From NCBI GenBank assembly GCA_007124415.1, contig SLFE01000272.1, forward strand, positions 1 to 10,339: a stretch of 10,339 bases of DNA, in the 5' to 3' direction. This DNA is from Waddliaceae bacterium. GTDB lineage: Bacteria; Chlamydiota; Chlamydiia; Chlamydiales; SLFE01. Positions 1 to 6,368 of the stretch are shown piece after piece. The notes under the pieces were generated by a model that saw nothing but the letters and a program-made list of their open reading frames with translations, was not told the DNA's origin and did not search any database. Position numbers and translations under genes: made by a program. How positions within the stretch are numbered: position 1 is the first letter of the stretch; every line of letters starts with the position of its first letter.

Positions 1-1069
1 CTGCGGTTATCAATCTGAAAAGGCGGTCTTTTTCCTCATAAGTCAAGGCGAGCCGGGCCTGAAGAAAAAGCGCCTTGACCTTGTCTTTGCCATCAAAGGA
101 GGAAATCCGGTCCAGAAGGGCGTTGGCCCGGCTTTTGCAGACGGGATCGCCGAGCAGGTTGTGAGTCACAAGATAATAATGCGCTAAGTACATATTCTGC
201 CCCATCGTCCTTTTGGCCAGTTCTTTAAGGGGCCGGCCAAGCATGCGCCAATACTCGATTCTCTTGCCGGCCTCAAGTTTGAAGTCGTCTGCCAGTACGA
301 GCAGAGCTTGCAATTGGGAATCTAATAGGTCAGCATGGCATTGAGACGGCTTTAGCCGGTCTTGAGCCTCGCAAAAAAAATCGAAGGCCTCTTTGTATTG
401 ACCGCGGTTGACTGCTATTTCGCCCATGAGGTAGGCATATTCGTTCAATTCAGATGCGTGGAAGACATTTTCACGTAATAGGCGTTCAGCTCTATCGAAA
501 TTTCCCTGCCGTATCAATACTTTGGCCAAAGCCAGCATCACTTGCCTGTCGGGAGCATCTTCGGCAAGACGGCAAAGAAGAGTTGCCGATTTGTCTATAT
601 TGCCGCTTTTAAATTCGATTTCGGCCAATTCGTATAGAGCCTCGTTCCTTTTTTTAATATTGTCCTTGTCCAGGTATTTTCTAAAAGAGCTCCTTGCGAA
701 ATCAAATTGTTCTAAGTCCTTATAACACAAGCCTAAAAGATAGTAAGTTTCGGGGATTTTATTCAGTGTCGAGCGGTGTTTCAGCAAGTCGATGACTTTT
801 TCGTCTGCATCCAAAAGGTAATACAATGAAGCTAATCTGTAGCGCAGGTTGGGTGATATTTTGTTTTTAAGCTGAGAAGCTTTTTCGTAGCGGATTAAAG
901 CTTCGGGCAACGCCCCTTCTTCATACAGCCTGTGTCCCTGTTGAATGAGTTCTTTATAACTCTTTTTAAGTGATTTATGTTCGTTTCTTATGAATTTGTT
1001 TTCAGTTGCTGAAGAGACGGCCGCTTTCAACAAAAAGGTGTAAATAATTAGACGGCACCAGGTTTTCAT
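1..1069 (-). CDS. Exported TPR-repeat protein, partial (3' end off the left edge)
   Basis: Reading the minus strand from the ATG at 1069 gives 356 uninterrupted codons to the left edge, so the C-terminus is missing. The start is supported by GGAGG about 10 nt upstream. Residues 1-21 look like a Sec signal peptide (MKTWCR, then a hydrophobic stretch, with a plausible cut near VSSA/TE). From about residue 38 the protein is a run of helix pairs with tetratricopeptide spacing: roughly 38-70, 73-100, 106-138, 143-172, 176-206 and 210-240. The clearest unit is around residues 109-134 (YYLLGLCYKDLEQFDFA). TPR units bind other proteins or peptides, so a periplasmic or envelope scaffold role is likely, but no partner or enzyme domain is visible. 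The gene is divergent from hctA. The TPR assignment is firm; the specific function is unknown. Confidence 0.85.
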   Translation of the reverse strand, partial: MKTWCRLIIYTFLLKAAVSSATENKFIRNEHKSLKKSYKELIQQGHRLYEEGALPEALIRYEKASQLKNKISPNLRYRLASLYYLLDADEKVIDLLKHRSTLNKIPETYYLLGLCYKDLEQFDFARSSFRKYLDKDNIKKRNEALYELAEIEFKSGNIDKSATLLCRLAEDAPDRQVMLALAKVLIRQGNFDRAERLLRENVFHASELNEYAYLMGEIAVNRGQYKEAFDFFCEAQDRLKPSQCHADLLDSQLQALLVLADDFKLEAGKRIEYWRMLGRPLKELAKRTMGQNMYLAHYYLVTHNLLGDPVCKSRANALLDRISSFDGKDKVKALFLQARLALTYEEKDRLFRLITA

Positions 1070-1104
1070 AGAGAAACATCCTCCGAAATGTGTTGATGAA
1101 TTGA

Positions 1105-1113
1105 TTTATATCA
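1105..1113 (-). promoter_or_regulatory. Extended -10 candidate for the TPR gene
   Basis: On the minus strand this reads TGATATAAA, an extended -10 (TG-N-TATAAA, five of six bases of TATAAT) about 36 nt upstream of the start codon. No good -35 hexamer lies 16-18 nt upstream, which is tolerable for an extended -10. Inference from sequence only. Confidence 0.35.
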
Positions 1114-1427
1114 TCCTGATAATCAAGTGAATGCGTTATTCGTTATGCAATGCGGCTTCGCCGGAAAAAATCTAAGGTTAATCTTTTTCATCAACGTCGT
1201 TTTGCAAAAACCACTTTATCGAAAAAAAATTTAAAATCACACAAAAGAAACCGGGCGGCAACCCTTGTCATTTCACCTTTAGATAGCGTTTACAGTAGAA
1301 CTTTAGACTTCGATTGGGAATGTTTTTTTGATATAGAAAGAAAAAATAGAAAAATAATTCAAAAAAAATCTTGCAGAAATCTGTAAACTGAATTATTCAG
1401 GGAATTAGCTATGCAACTCAAATTTAG

Positions 1428-1433
1428 AAGGAG
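1428..1433 (+). promoter_or_regulatory. Ribosome binding site that fixes the hctA start
   Basis: AAGGAG lies 7 nt before the ATG at 1441. It rules out the in-frame upstream ATG at 1411, which has no Shine-Dalgarno. The shorter start also gives the MAL N-terminus expected for Hc1 proteins. Confidence 0.85.
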
Positions 1434-1440
1434 TTCTAAC

Positions 1441-1962
1441 ATGGCATTAGCAACCATTCAAAAAAATATGCAGGATCTTCTATCCACGATTTCTGATGAT
1501 CTTGCCAAAGCTGCGAATAACGGGAGCAAAGCCGCAAAGCAGCGAGTTAGAACTGGAACCATCAAGCTTGAAAAGCTTGCAAAACAGTTCCGAAAAACGT
1601 CAGGTAAAGGCGGAAAGTCGTCTACTGGCGCCAAAAAGCAAAAATCTGCAAAAAAGAGTAAAGGGGTTAAAAGAAAATCTATGAAAAAAACAGCTACAAA
1701 AAAGACAGCTGCCAAGAAAAAGACAGCTGCTAAGAAAAAGCCTGCTGCCAAGAAAAAGACAGCTGCTAAGAAAAGGCCAGCTGCCAAGAAAAAGACAGCT
1801 GCTAAGAAAAGGCCAGCTGCTAAGAAAAAGCCGGCTGCTAAGAAAAAGACCACAGCAAAAAAAACAGCAAAACGTAAGACCACTCGTGCTAAGTCAAGCA
1901 CACTTTCACAACGCCGTCCCACAGCTAAACTTCCCACTCGCCGTCGCGCTGCCGCAAGATAG
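1441..1962 (+). CDS. hctA: Histone H1-like nucleoid protein Hc1 with long Lys/Ala tail
   Basis: The product is a 173-residue, very basic DNA-binding protein. Chlamydial Hc1 condenses the chromosome when reticulate bodies turn into infectious elementary bodies. Residues 1-55 are the Hc1-type helical domain: MAL start, DLLSTI, KAAKQRVRT at about 31-39, IKLEKLAK and FRK. This aligns almost without gaps to the Chlamydia Hc1 N-terminus as I remember it. From residue about 60 the protein becomes a lysine/alanine/proline tail, including eight six-residue units (89-136), and it ends in an Arg-rich segment. Chlamydia Hc1 is about 125 residues, so this tail is longer and looks more like that of the second histone, Hc2. 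The gene is monocistronic: its own ribosome binding site lies upstream and a strong terminator follows. An hctB assignment is the alternative, but the N-terminus and the rlmD neighbour favour hctA. Confidence 0.88.
   Translation: MALATIQKNMQDLLSTISDDLAKAANNGSKAAKQRVRTGTIKLEKLAKQFRKTSGKGGKSSTGAKKQKSAKKSKGVKRKSMKKTATKKTAAKKKTAAKKKPAAKKKTAAKKRPAAKKKTAAKKRPAAKKKPAAKKKTTAKKTAKRKTTRAKSSTLSQRRPTAKLPTRRRAAAR
1705..1848 (+). repeat. Eight tandem 18-bp units inside hctA
   Basis: There are eight in-frame units of pattern (ACA or CCN)-GCT-GC(C/T)-AAG-AAA-A(A/G)G, encoding (T/P)AAKK(K/R). A shortened unit precedes them at about 1690-1704 and a degraded one follows at 1849-1866. Unit-to-unit differences are mainly Thr/Pro at the first position, Lys/Arg at the last, and third-base changes. 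Such near-identical units can gain or lose copies by slippage, so length variation between strains is expected. Confidence 0.93.
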
Positions 1963-1987
1963 TCTTGGCAAAATTCCACATAATATC

Positions 1988-2021
1988 ATAAGGGAGGTCT
2001 CAGCCTCCCTTATTTCTTTTT
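1988..2021 (+). terminator. Rho-independent terminator of hctA
   Basis: A perfect 10-bp stem (ATAAGGGAGG at 1988-1997 with CCTCCCTTAT at 2004-2013) encloses a 6-nt loop and is followed by TTCTTTTT. It starts 26 nt after the hctA stop codon, making hctA a single-gene unit. Confidence 0.9.
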
Positions 2022-2029
2022 AGCCATTT

Positions 2030-2092
2030 GCAAATTTCGGCAAAATAGCTCAAAAATCAGTTTCGCTGGAATTTTGTAAGCGGTTCTTTATA
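2030..2092 (+). repeat. Dispersed repeat, partial copy A (upstream of rlmD)
   Basis: This stretch aligns without gaps to 6476-6538: 50 of 63 bases match by my count, including CTCAAAAATC and CTTTATA. It corresponds to only the right arm of the 165-bp palindrome at 6369-6533; the left arm is absent here. In the frame starting at 2030 it is open to a TAA at 2105, and six of the eight differences in the first 50 bases are synonymous third positions. It has no start codon (an in-frame TAG is at 2021), so this copy is not itself a gene. Its end overlaps the rlmD promoter. Confidence 0.75.
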
Positions 2093-2115
2093 GTAAACTT
2101 TCAATAAGGTATAAT
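2087..2115 (+). promoter_or_regulatory. Sigma70/sigma66-type promoter for rlmD-tgt
   Basis: A perfect TATAAT (2110-2115) lies 17 nt after TTTATA (2087-2092; four of six bases of TTGACA). Predicted transcription begins near 2122, leaving a leader of about 18 nt before the rlmD ATG. The -35 box is the last six bases of the dispersed repeat. Confidence 0.55.
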
Positions 2116-2139
2116 CAGTTACACTTTTTAAGTGGATTG

Positions 2140-3546
2140 ATGAGCCGTAATTTCAAAAATAAAATTGTCGATACTGTGATCACCCGGTTTTCCCTTAAGG
2201 GAAACGGCTTGGGGGAATTCACCCTCGGAGAAGGGCATGAAAGGATCGTCGAAGTCCCCTTTACCATGCCCGGAGAAGAGGTGCAGGCGCAAATCTTCAA
2301 AAAACGGGCCGGAAAGTTCAAAGGAACCCTTTCCAAGATTGTGAAAGAGTCTCCCCAACGAGTGAGTCCGAAATGCTCCCATTTTGGAGTTTGCGGGGGC
2401 TGCCGTTGGCAGCATGTCCCCTATTCGTCTCAGCTTGAAGAAAAACAGGGGTTTGTGGAAAAACTTTTTGAACCCATGCTAGGCGATGCCCCGCTGCATC
2501 CCATCATTGCCTGCGATCCTCCTTGGAATTATCGCAATAAAATGGAATTTACTTTTTCAAGCGACGCCTCCGAGAACCGCTATCTGGGGCTTATCATGGA
2601 CAGCAGCAGGGGAAAAGTATTCAACCTTTTAGAGTGCCACCTTCCGTCTCCTTGGTTTGCTGAGGTGCTGGCATCTGTCAGAGATTGGTGGGAAAAGAGC
2701 GGTTTGGACGCCTATCATCCGCATAAAGACCGCGGGTCTTTGCGGACCTTGACAATGAGGGAAGGAAGCAGAAGCGGCGAGAAGATGGTTATGCTGACGG
2801 TTTCCGGCAATCCCGATTACTCCTTGCACGGAAATCAATTGAAGGGATTTGTCGAAGCCGTTAAGAAAGCCCTTCCCGGCGAGAGACCGAGCTTGTTTTT
2901 AATCATTCAACAGATTTCCAAAGGACATACGACGCAGTTTTACGAAGTGCATCTCAGCGGAGACGAATTCATTCGGGAAAAATTGACTGTCAGCGGCGAA
3001 GAGATGGCATTTCAGATCAGTCCCCGGGCTTTTTTTCAGCCCAATACCGCTCAGGCGGAAAAAATCTATCGGAGAGTTCTCGAGATGTCCGATATTGGGG
3101 CATCAGATGTTGTGTACGACCTTTATTGCGGAACGGGAACCCTTGGGCTCATTATGGCTAAAAAGGCAAAACAGGTGATCGGCATCGAGTTGTCTCCCGA
3201 AGCGGTTCTTGACGCCCGGGAAAACGCAAAAATCAATGGATGCGAAAATATCGAATTTTACAAAGGGGACGTCGGCAAGGTGCTCTCAACCGAACCGCTG
3301 CCGGAACCCGATATCATTGCTTGCGATCCTCCACGCGCCGGCCTGGACAAAAAGGCCCTGGAAACGATCGGCGCCCTCAAAGCGCAAAAAATCGTGTACG
3401 TGTCCTGCAACCCGAGAACCCAGGCCGACAACGTTGATGAATTAATAAAAATGGGCTATCATATAAAAGCCGTTCAGCCGGTGGATCAGTTTCCTCACAC
3501 AATACACATGGAAAATATCGTCTTATTATGCCGTTCAAACTTCTAA
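2140..3546 (+). CDS. rlmD: 23S rRNA (uracil-5-)-methyltransferase, RumA/RlmD family
   Basis: This 468-residue enzyme is predicted to transfer a methyl group from S-adenosylmethionine to C5 of a 23S rRNA uridine. An N-terminal TRAM-type RNA-binding domain spans about residues 10-70. The 4Fe-4S ligands are C79, C85, C88 (C-x5-C-x2-C) and C166, the spacing of E. coli RumA. The methyltransferase domain carries the SAM loop DLYCGTGTLGL (327-337), DPPRAG (396-401), the catalytic cysteine in SCNP (C423), and E458 near the C-terminus as likely general base. The ATG at 2140 is preferred over the TTG at 2137; the ribosome binding site is weak. tgt starts inside its 3' end, so the two are probably co-transcribed. 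The Chlamydia counterpart is annotated ygcA. The family is firm; the exact uridine (RlmC, RlmD or dual RlmCD type) cannot be read from sequence. Confidence 0.9.
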   Translation: MSRNFKNKIVDTVITRFSLKGNGLGEFTLGEGHERIVEVPFTMPGEEVQAQIFKKRAGKFKGTLSKIVKESPQRVSPKCSHFGVCGGCRWQHVPYSSQLEEKQGFVEKLFEPMLGDAPLHPIIACDPPWNYRNKMEFTFSSDASENRYLGLIMDSSRGKVFNLLECHLPSPWFAEVLASVRDWWEKSGLDAYHPHKDRGSLRTLTMREGSRSGEKMVMLTVSGNPDYSLHGNQLKGFVEAVKKALPGERPSLFLIIQQISKGHTTQFYEVHLSGDEFIREKLTVSGEEMAFQISPRAFFQPNTAQAEKIYRRVLEMSDIGASDVVYDLYCGTGTLGLIMAKKAKQVIGIELSPEAVLDARENAKINGCENIEFYKGDVGKVLSTEPLPEPDIIACDPPRAGLDKKALETIGALKAQKIVYVSCNPRTQADNVDELIKMGYHIKAVQPVDQFPHTIHMENIVLLCRSNF

Positions 3547-4622
3547 AACAGCACGGAAGAGCCAGACTGGGCCTTGTCGAGACATGCCGCGGTAATATCG
3601 AGACCCCGGTCTTCATGCCCGTTGGCACGCGCGGCGCTGTCAAAACGCTCACTAACCGCCAGCTTAACGAGATCAATGTGCCCATTATTTTGGGAAACAC
3701 TTACCATTTGCTGCTTCGTCCCGGCATGGATATTATGGAAAAAGCCGGAGGCCTTCACTCCTTTATGAATTGGCAGAAGCCTATTTTGACCGATTCCGGC
3801 GGCTATCAGGTCTTTTCCCTGTCCAACCTCAACAAGATCACGGATAAAGGCGTGACGTTTCAATCCCACGTCGACGGCAAATCCCATTTCATCGGCCCTA
3901 ACGAGAGTATGCAGATTCAGAAAACGCTCGGCTCCGATATTGTGATGGCGTTTGACCAGTGCGCCCCTTTTCCTTGCGACAGAGGAGATATAGAAGCAGC
4001 GCTTAAAAGGACAACCGAGTGGGGAAAAATCTGCCGGGATTTTCCTCTTTCCGACCACCAGAGTCTTTTCGGAATCGTTCAGGGCGGCATGCATGCCGAT
4101 TTACGCGAGCAGTCGGCAAAAGAGCTTTTAGACATTGATTTCGACGGCTACGCCATCGGCGGCCTTTCTGTCGGCGAACCCGCTGAGCTAATGTATGAGG
4201 TGATCGATGCGACAGAGCCGTTTTTGCCGGCAGGCAAACCCAGATATCTTATGGGGGTCGGAACGCCCCGTAATTTGATCGAGGCGGTTCGAAGGGGAGT
4301 CGATATGTTCGATTGCGTGATGCCTACCCGCAATGCCCGCAACGGTACGGCATTTACCTGGAGCGGCAAGGTCCACATCAAAGCGGGGCGTTATTCCGCC
4401 GATTTTTCTCCTCTTGACCCCGAACTTGACTGTTACACCTCCCAATTTTCGAAAGCCTACATCAGGCACCTGATCAATGTCGACGAAATCACGGGGCTCA
4501 CACTCGTCACCATTCAGAATGTCGCCTTCTACATCGATTTTATGGCCAAACTCCGCGATTCCATCAAAAACGGCTTGTTCGACAGCTTTTATGAAAAAGT
4601 GTGCCGGATCTACCCTGATTGA
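3528..4622 (+). CDS. tgt: tRNA-guanine transglycosylase with degenerate zinc site
   Basis: The 364-residue product swaps guanine 34 in GU(N) anticodons for a 7-deazaguanine (preQ1 or queuine) on the queuosine pathway. Full-length family features are present: TDSGGYQVFSL with the catalytic D89, AFDQC (D143), GIVQGG (Q185), GGLSVGE (211-217) and FDCVMPTRNARNG with the nucleophile D262. The C-terminal zinc site is abnormal. The usual C-x-C-x2-C reads L300-D-C302-Y-T-S305, and the later TIHN histidine is Q330, so only one of four ligands remains. The segment after CYT is also one residue shorter than usual. GGLSVGE resembles bacterial preQ1-type enzymes rather than eukaryotic queuine types. The ATG at 3528 lies 19 nt inside rlmD, giving the expected N-terminus (FKLLK..GRARLG). 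Family identity is firm; activity is uncertain. Confidence 0.93.
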   Translation: MPFKLLKQHGRARLGLVETCRGNIETPVFMPVGTRGAVKTLTNRQLNEINVPIILGNTYHLLLRPGMDIMEKAGGLHSFMNWQKPILTDSGGYQVFSLSNLNKITDKGVTFQSHVDGKSHFIGPNESMQIQKTLGSDIVMAFDQCAPFPCDRGDIEAALKRTTEWGKICRDFPLSDHQSLFGIVQGGMHADLREQSAKELLDIDFDGYAIGGLSVGEPAELMYEVIDATEPFLPAGKPRYLMGVGTPRNLIEAVRRGVDMFDCVMPTRNARNGTAFTWSGKVHIKAGRYSADFSPLDPELDCYTSQFSKAYIRHLINVDEITGLTLVTIQNVAFYIDFMAKLRDSIKNGLFDSFYEKVCRIYPD

Positions 4623-4652
4623 AAATACGGCCTTCATTCTCAAGACCATTTT

Positions 4653-4681
4653 TTGCCTTAAATTGGGGTTTCCGTTAAAAT
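4653..4681 (+). promoter_or_regulatory. Promoter candidate for yajC
   Basis: TTGCCT (4653-4658) and TAAAAT (4676-4681) are separated by 17 nt in the 97-bp gap between tgt and yajC. They match four and five of six consensus bases. yajC could therefore be transcribed separately as well as by read-through from tgt; no terminator is visible in the gap. Confidence 0.45.
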
Positions 4682-4719
4682 TTTTTAGAAATCAATCAAC
4701 AATTAATAAGGGAAAATCC

Positions 4720-5097
4720 ATGAAAAAATTTATTGCACCGTTTCTATGCGCTCTTCTGCTTGCCGCTCAGGGGCTGGCCGCTGAAAACGGCGAAGCGCCG
4801 CCGCCGGGCGACTGGAGCGGCTACCAAGGTATCGTGATCATTTTGGTCGGCGTTATCTTCATGTACTTCATTCTATGGCGTCCTGAGCAGAAAAAGCGAA
4901 AGGCATTGGAAGAGCAGCGGTCGAGCCTGAAAAAAGGCGACAAGGTCACCGCTCTTGGCATCATCGGACATGTCGATAATATTAAAGAACATACCGTGAT
5001 CCTGAAAATGGTTGACGGTTCAAAAATTGAAGTTTTGAAGGCAGCTATTTCAGATGTGATGAATGAAGAGGAAGCGCCGCAGAAAAGCGATGGATGA
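4720..5097 (+). CDS. yajC: YajC-like subunit of the Sec translocon
   Basis: This small membrane protein (125 residues) belongs to the accessory SecDF-YajC complex that aids Sec-dependent export. The ATG at 4720 has AAGGGA 6 nt upstream; longer open-frame starts lie inside tgt and lack a ribosome binding site. Residues 1-20 resemble a cleavable signal peptide (MKK, hydrophobic core, possible cut after QGLA). A membrane span follows at about 37-53, ending in the family hallmark WRPEQKKRK (53-61). The YajC soluble domain comes next: LKKGDKV (70-76), then a G-IIGHV turn. The signal-like N-terminus is extra compared with E. coli YajC. tgt-yajC adjacency is classical, but secD and secF do not follow. 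The last 53 bp overlap the convergent phosphoesterase gene. Confidence 0.88.
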   Translation: MKKFIAPFLCALLLAAQGLAAENGEAPPPGDWSGYQGIVIILVGVIFMYFILWRPEQKKRKALEEQRSSLKKGDKVTALGIIGHVDNIKEHTVILKMVDGSKIEVLKAAISDVMNEEEAPQKSDG

Positions 5098-6289
5098 ATT
5101 CATCAAAGATGTTTCCGTCCTGATCCGCCGCCTGAAAATGACGCTCTCCCGTGGGAAACAGAGTGCCGACAACAAAGTTGGTTTTTTGGGCGGTCTCGGC
5201 TAAATACCACCTTTCAGCCGGATCGACCGGTTTTCTCGGTTCTGTGACTCCGTAGCCCCCGTCGCCCATATAAAGCACTCCCGAGGAATCGACTTTCCCG
5301 TCTCTGATAAGCCGAGAGCGCTTGTAGGCATGGTCGTGATTCTCAAATGCTACTGCGAGATTGTACTTTTCAAAAAGGGGGACCCAATACTTTCTGATCA
5401 TCTTGCTGACAGGCTTTTCCGGATCCCGAACACTCGGGAAGGCCGGAACGTGGTAGAGGGCGATTTTGTGCAGGCGGTGCTTTCTTTCTTTCAAGGTTTT
5501 ATTAAGCCAGGACGTCTGGTCGCCATAGACCGGATGGGTATGGCCGGAATCGAGAAGAAAGATGCTGAGGTAAGACCCGAAGTCCAGTACGTTGTATCCT
5601 TGTTTTCCCGGCATGGCAAACAAGGCGTAGAAAAACGGGGCCTGGCTTGGAGGCTGGTTGTATCTTCCCTTTGTGTCCTCATTGCTGGCAACAGGGATTA
5701 TAGGGACCATCCTGCCGTCTGTTGTGATCATATTGTTCTGCCACGACCTCAGGAATGTCAGCCACCGTTCAAAATCTTCCGGCTTTTCCCCGAACTTATC
5801 GGCAGCGTAGGCAAGATCGCCTCCCGCTAGGGCAAACATCGGATCAAAGCTTGCGGCAGTCCGGTTCATTTTGTCTAGGATCTCAACGGAGTCGTGATAC
5901 ATGTCGCCACCGGCTATGAAACGGACAGGCCGGGTCATCTGCGCCGGCATTGTGCGGAATTTGTACACAGTCTCATCTTCTGCTACCCGGAAGTAATAGA
6001 CGGTGTCAGGGCTCAGGTTCTGAAGCTCTGCCTTATGAATGAGTAGGTCGTCCCTCCCTTCGGGAAGCGTTTTATGAGAGGCCTGTTCAACGTCCCACAT
6101 TTGCATTTCGGAATCATGATAAAAGATATCGTCAATGGGGCAGTCTGCGCTGGAAATCCAATGGACTGTCATCGTCGATTCCGGATGGCTCTGCCATGTC
6201 AAATAGACTGCAAGCGGCTTTTCTGCCGCAAAGGAGTGGGAAACTGTAAACAAAAAGAATAGGAGAGGAGTTAATATATATTTTTTCAT
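5045..6289 (-). CDS. Periplasmic purple-acid-phosphatase-like metallophosphoesterase
   Basis: This 414-residue protein has a signal peptide (MKKYI, hydrophobic core, cut near SFA/AE, residues 20-22), an N-terminal fibronectin-III-like domain (about 25-115, ending VYYFRV..KFRTMP) and a calcineurin-like phosphoesterase domain. All seven metal ligands of purple acid phosphatases can be placed: D129 (GGDM), D158 and Y161 (GGDLAY), N203, H280 (LYHVPAF), and H318 and H320 (NHDHAYKRS). Two motifs deviate: GNHE/D reads SNED (202-205), replacing the substrate-contacting histidine, and the final GHxH reads NHDH. It probably hydrolyses phosphate esters in the periplasm; the substrate is unknown. The upstream site is a weak AAGA. 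The tail, about 17 residues after FDEF, overlaps yajC on the other strand. Confidence 0.85.
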   Translation of the reverse strand: MKKYILTPLLFFLFTVSHSFAAEKPLAVYLTWQSHPESTMTVHWISSADCPIDDIFYHDSEMQMWDVEQASHKTLPEGRDDLLIHKAELQNLSPDTVYYFRVAEDETVYKFRTMPAQMTRPVRFIAGGDMYHDSVEILDKMNRTAASFDPMFALAGGDLAYAADKFGEKPEDFERWLTFLRSWQNNMITTDGRMVPIIPVASNEDTKGRYNQPPSQAPFFYALFAMPGKQGYNVLDFGSYLSIFLLDSGHTHPVYGDQTSWLNKTLKERKHRLHKIALYHVPAFPSVRDPEKPVSKMIRKYWVPLFEKYNLAVAFENHDHAYKRSRLIRDGKVDSSGVLYMGDGGYGVTEPRKPVDPAERWYLAETAQKTNFVVGTLFPTGERHFQAADQDGNIFDEFIHRFSAALPLHSSHLK

Positions 6290-6368
6290 TTTTTGTCTTA
6301 TATTATTATCGTATGATGGAAATATACACGTTTTGTGTTAAGTAAGTGTAAATATTTCCTAAGTTTTT

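Larger units (their letters stand above)
1070..1440. other. A/T-rich divergent spacer between the TPR gene and hctA
   Basis: This 371-bp spacer holds the 5' regions of two divergent genes. Its right half is rich in A-tracts (1341-1369). For hctA the best sigma70-like pair I find is TTGATA at 1328-1333 and AATAAT at 1353-1358, but the 19-nt gap is longer than ideal; TTGCAG at 1371-1376 has no convincing -10. I saw no match to the sigma28-type promoter known for some late chlamydial genes. A 78-codon open frame at 1150-1386 has no ribosome binding site and is probably noise. No RNA gene was recognised. Confidence 0.5.

Noticed and set aside
1150..1386. 78-codon basic open frame in the spacer before hctA
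   Set aside because: It has no ribosome binding site, its A-rich sequence gives Lys-rich codons by composition, and it overlaps the expected hctA promoter region.
1458..1979. 173-residue minus-strand frame rich in FFLAA, resembling a membrane protein
   Set aside because: It is the antisense of the hctA lysine/alanine repeats; the hydrophobic pattern is an artefact of reading AAG/AAA/GCT codons backwards.
4477..4719. Longer N-terminal start for yajC at 4477
   Set aside because: It lies in another frame inside tgt, has no ribosome binding site, and would bury the signal-peptide-like segment that begins at 4720.
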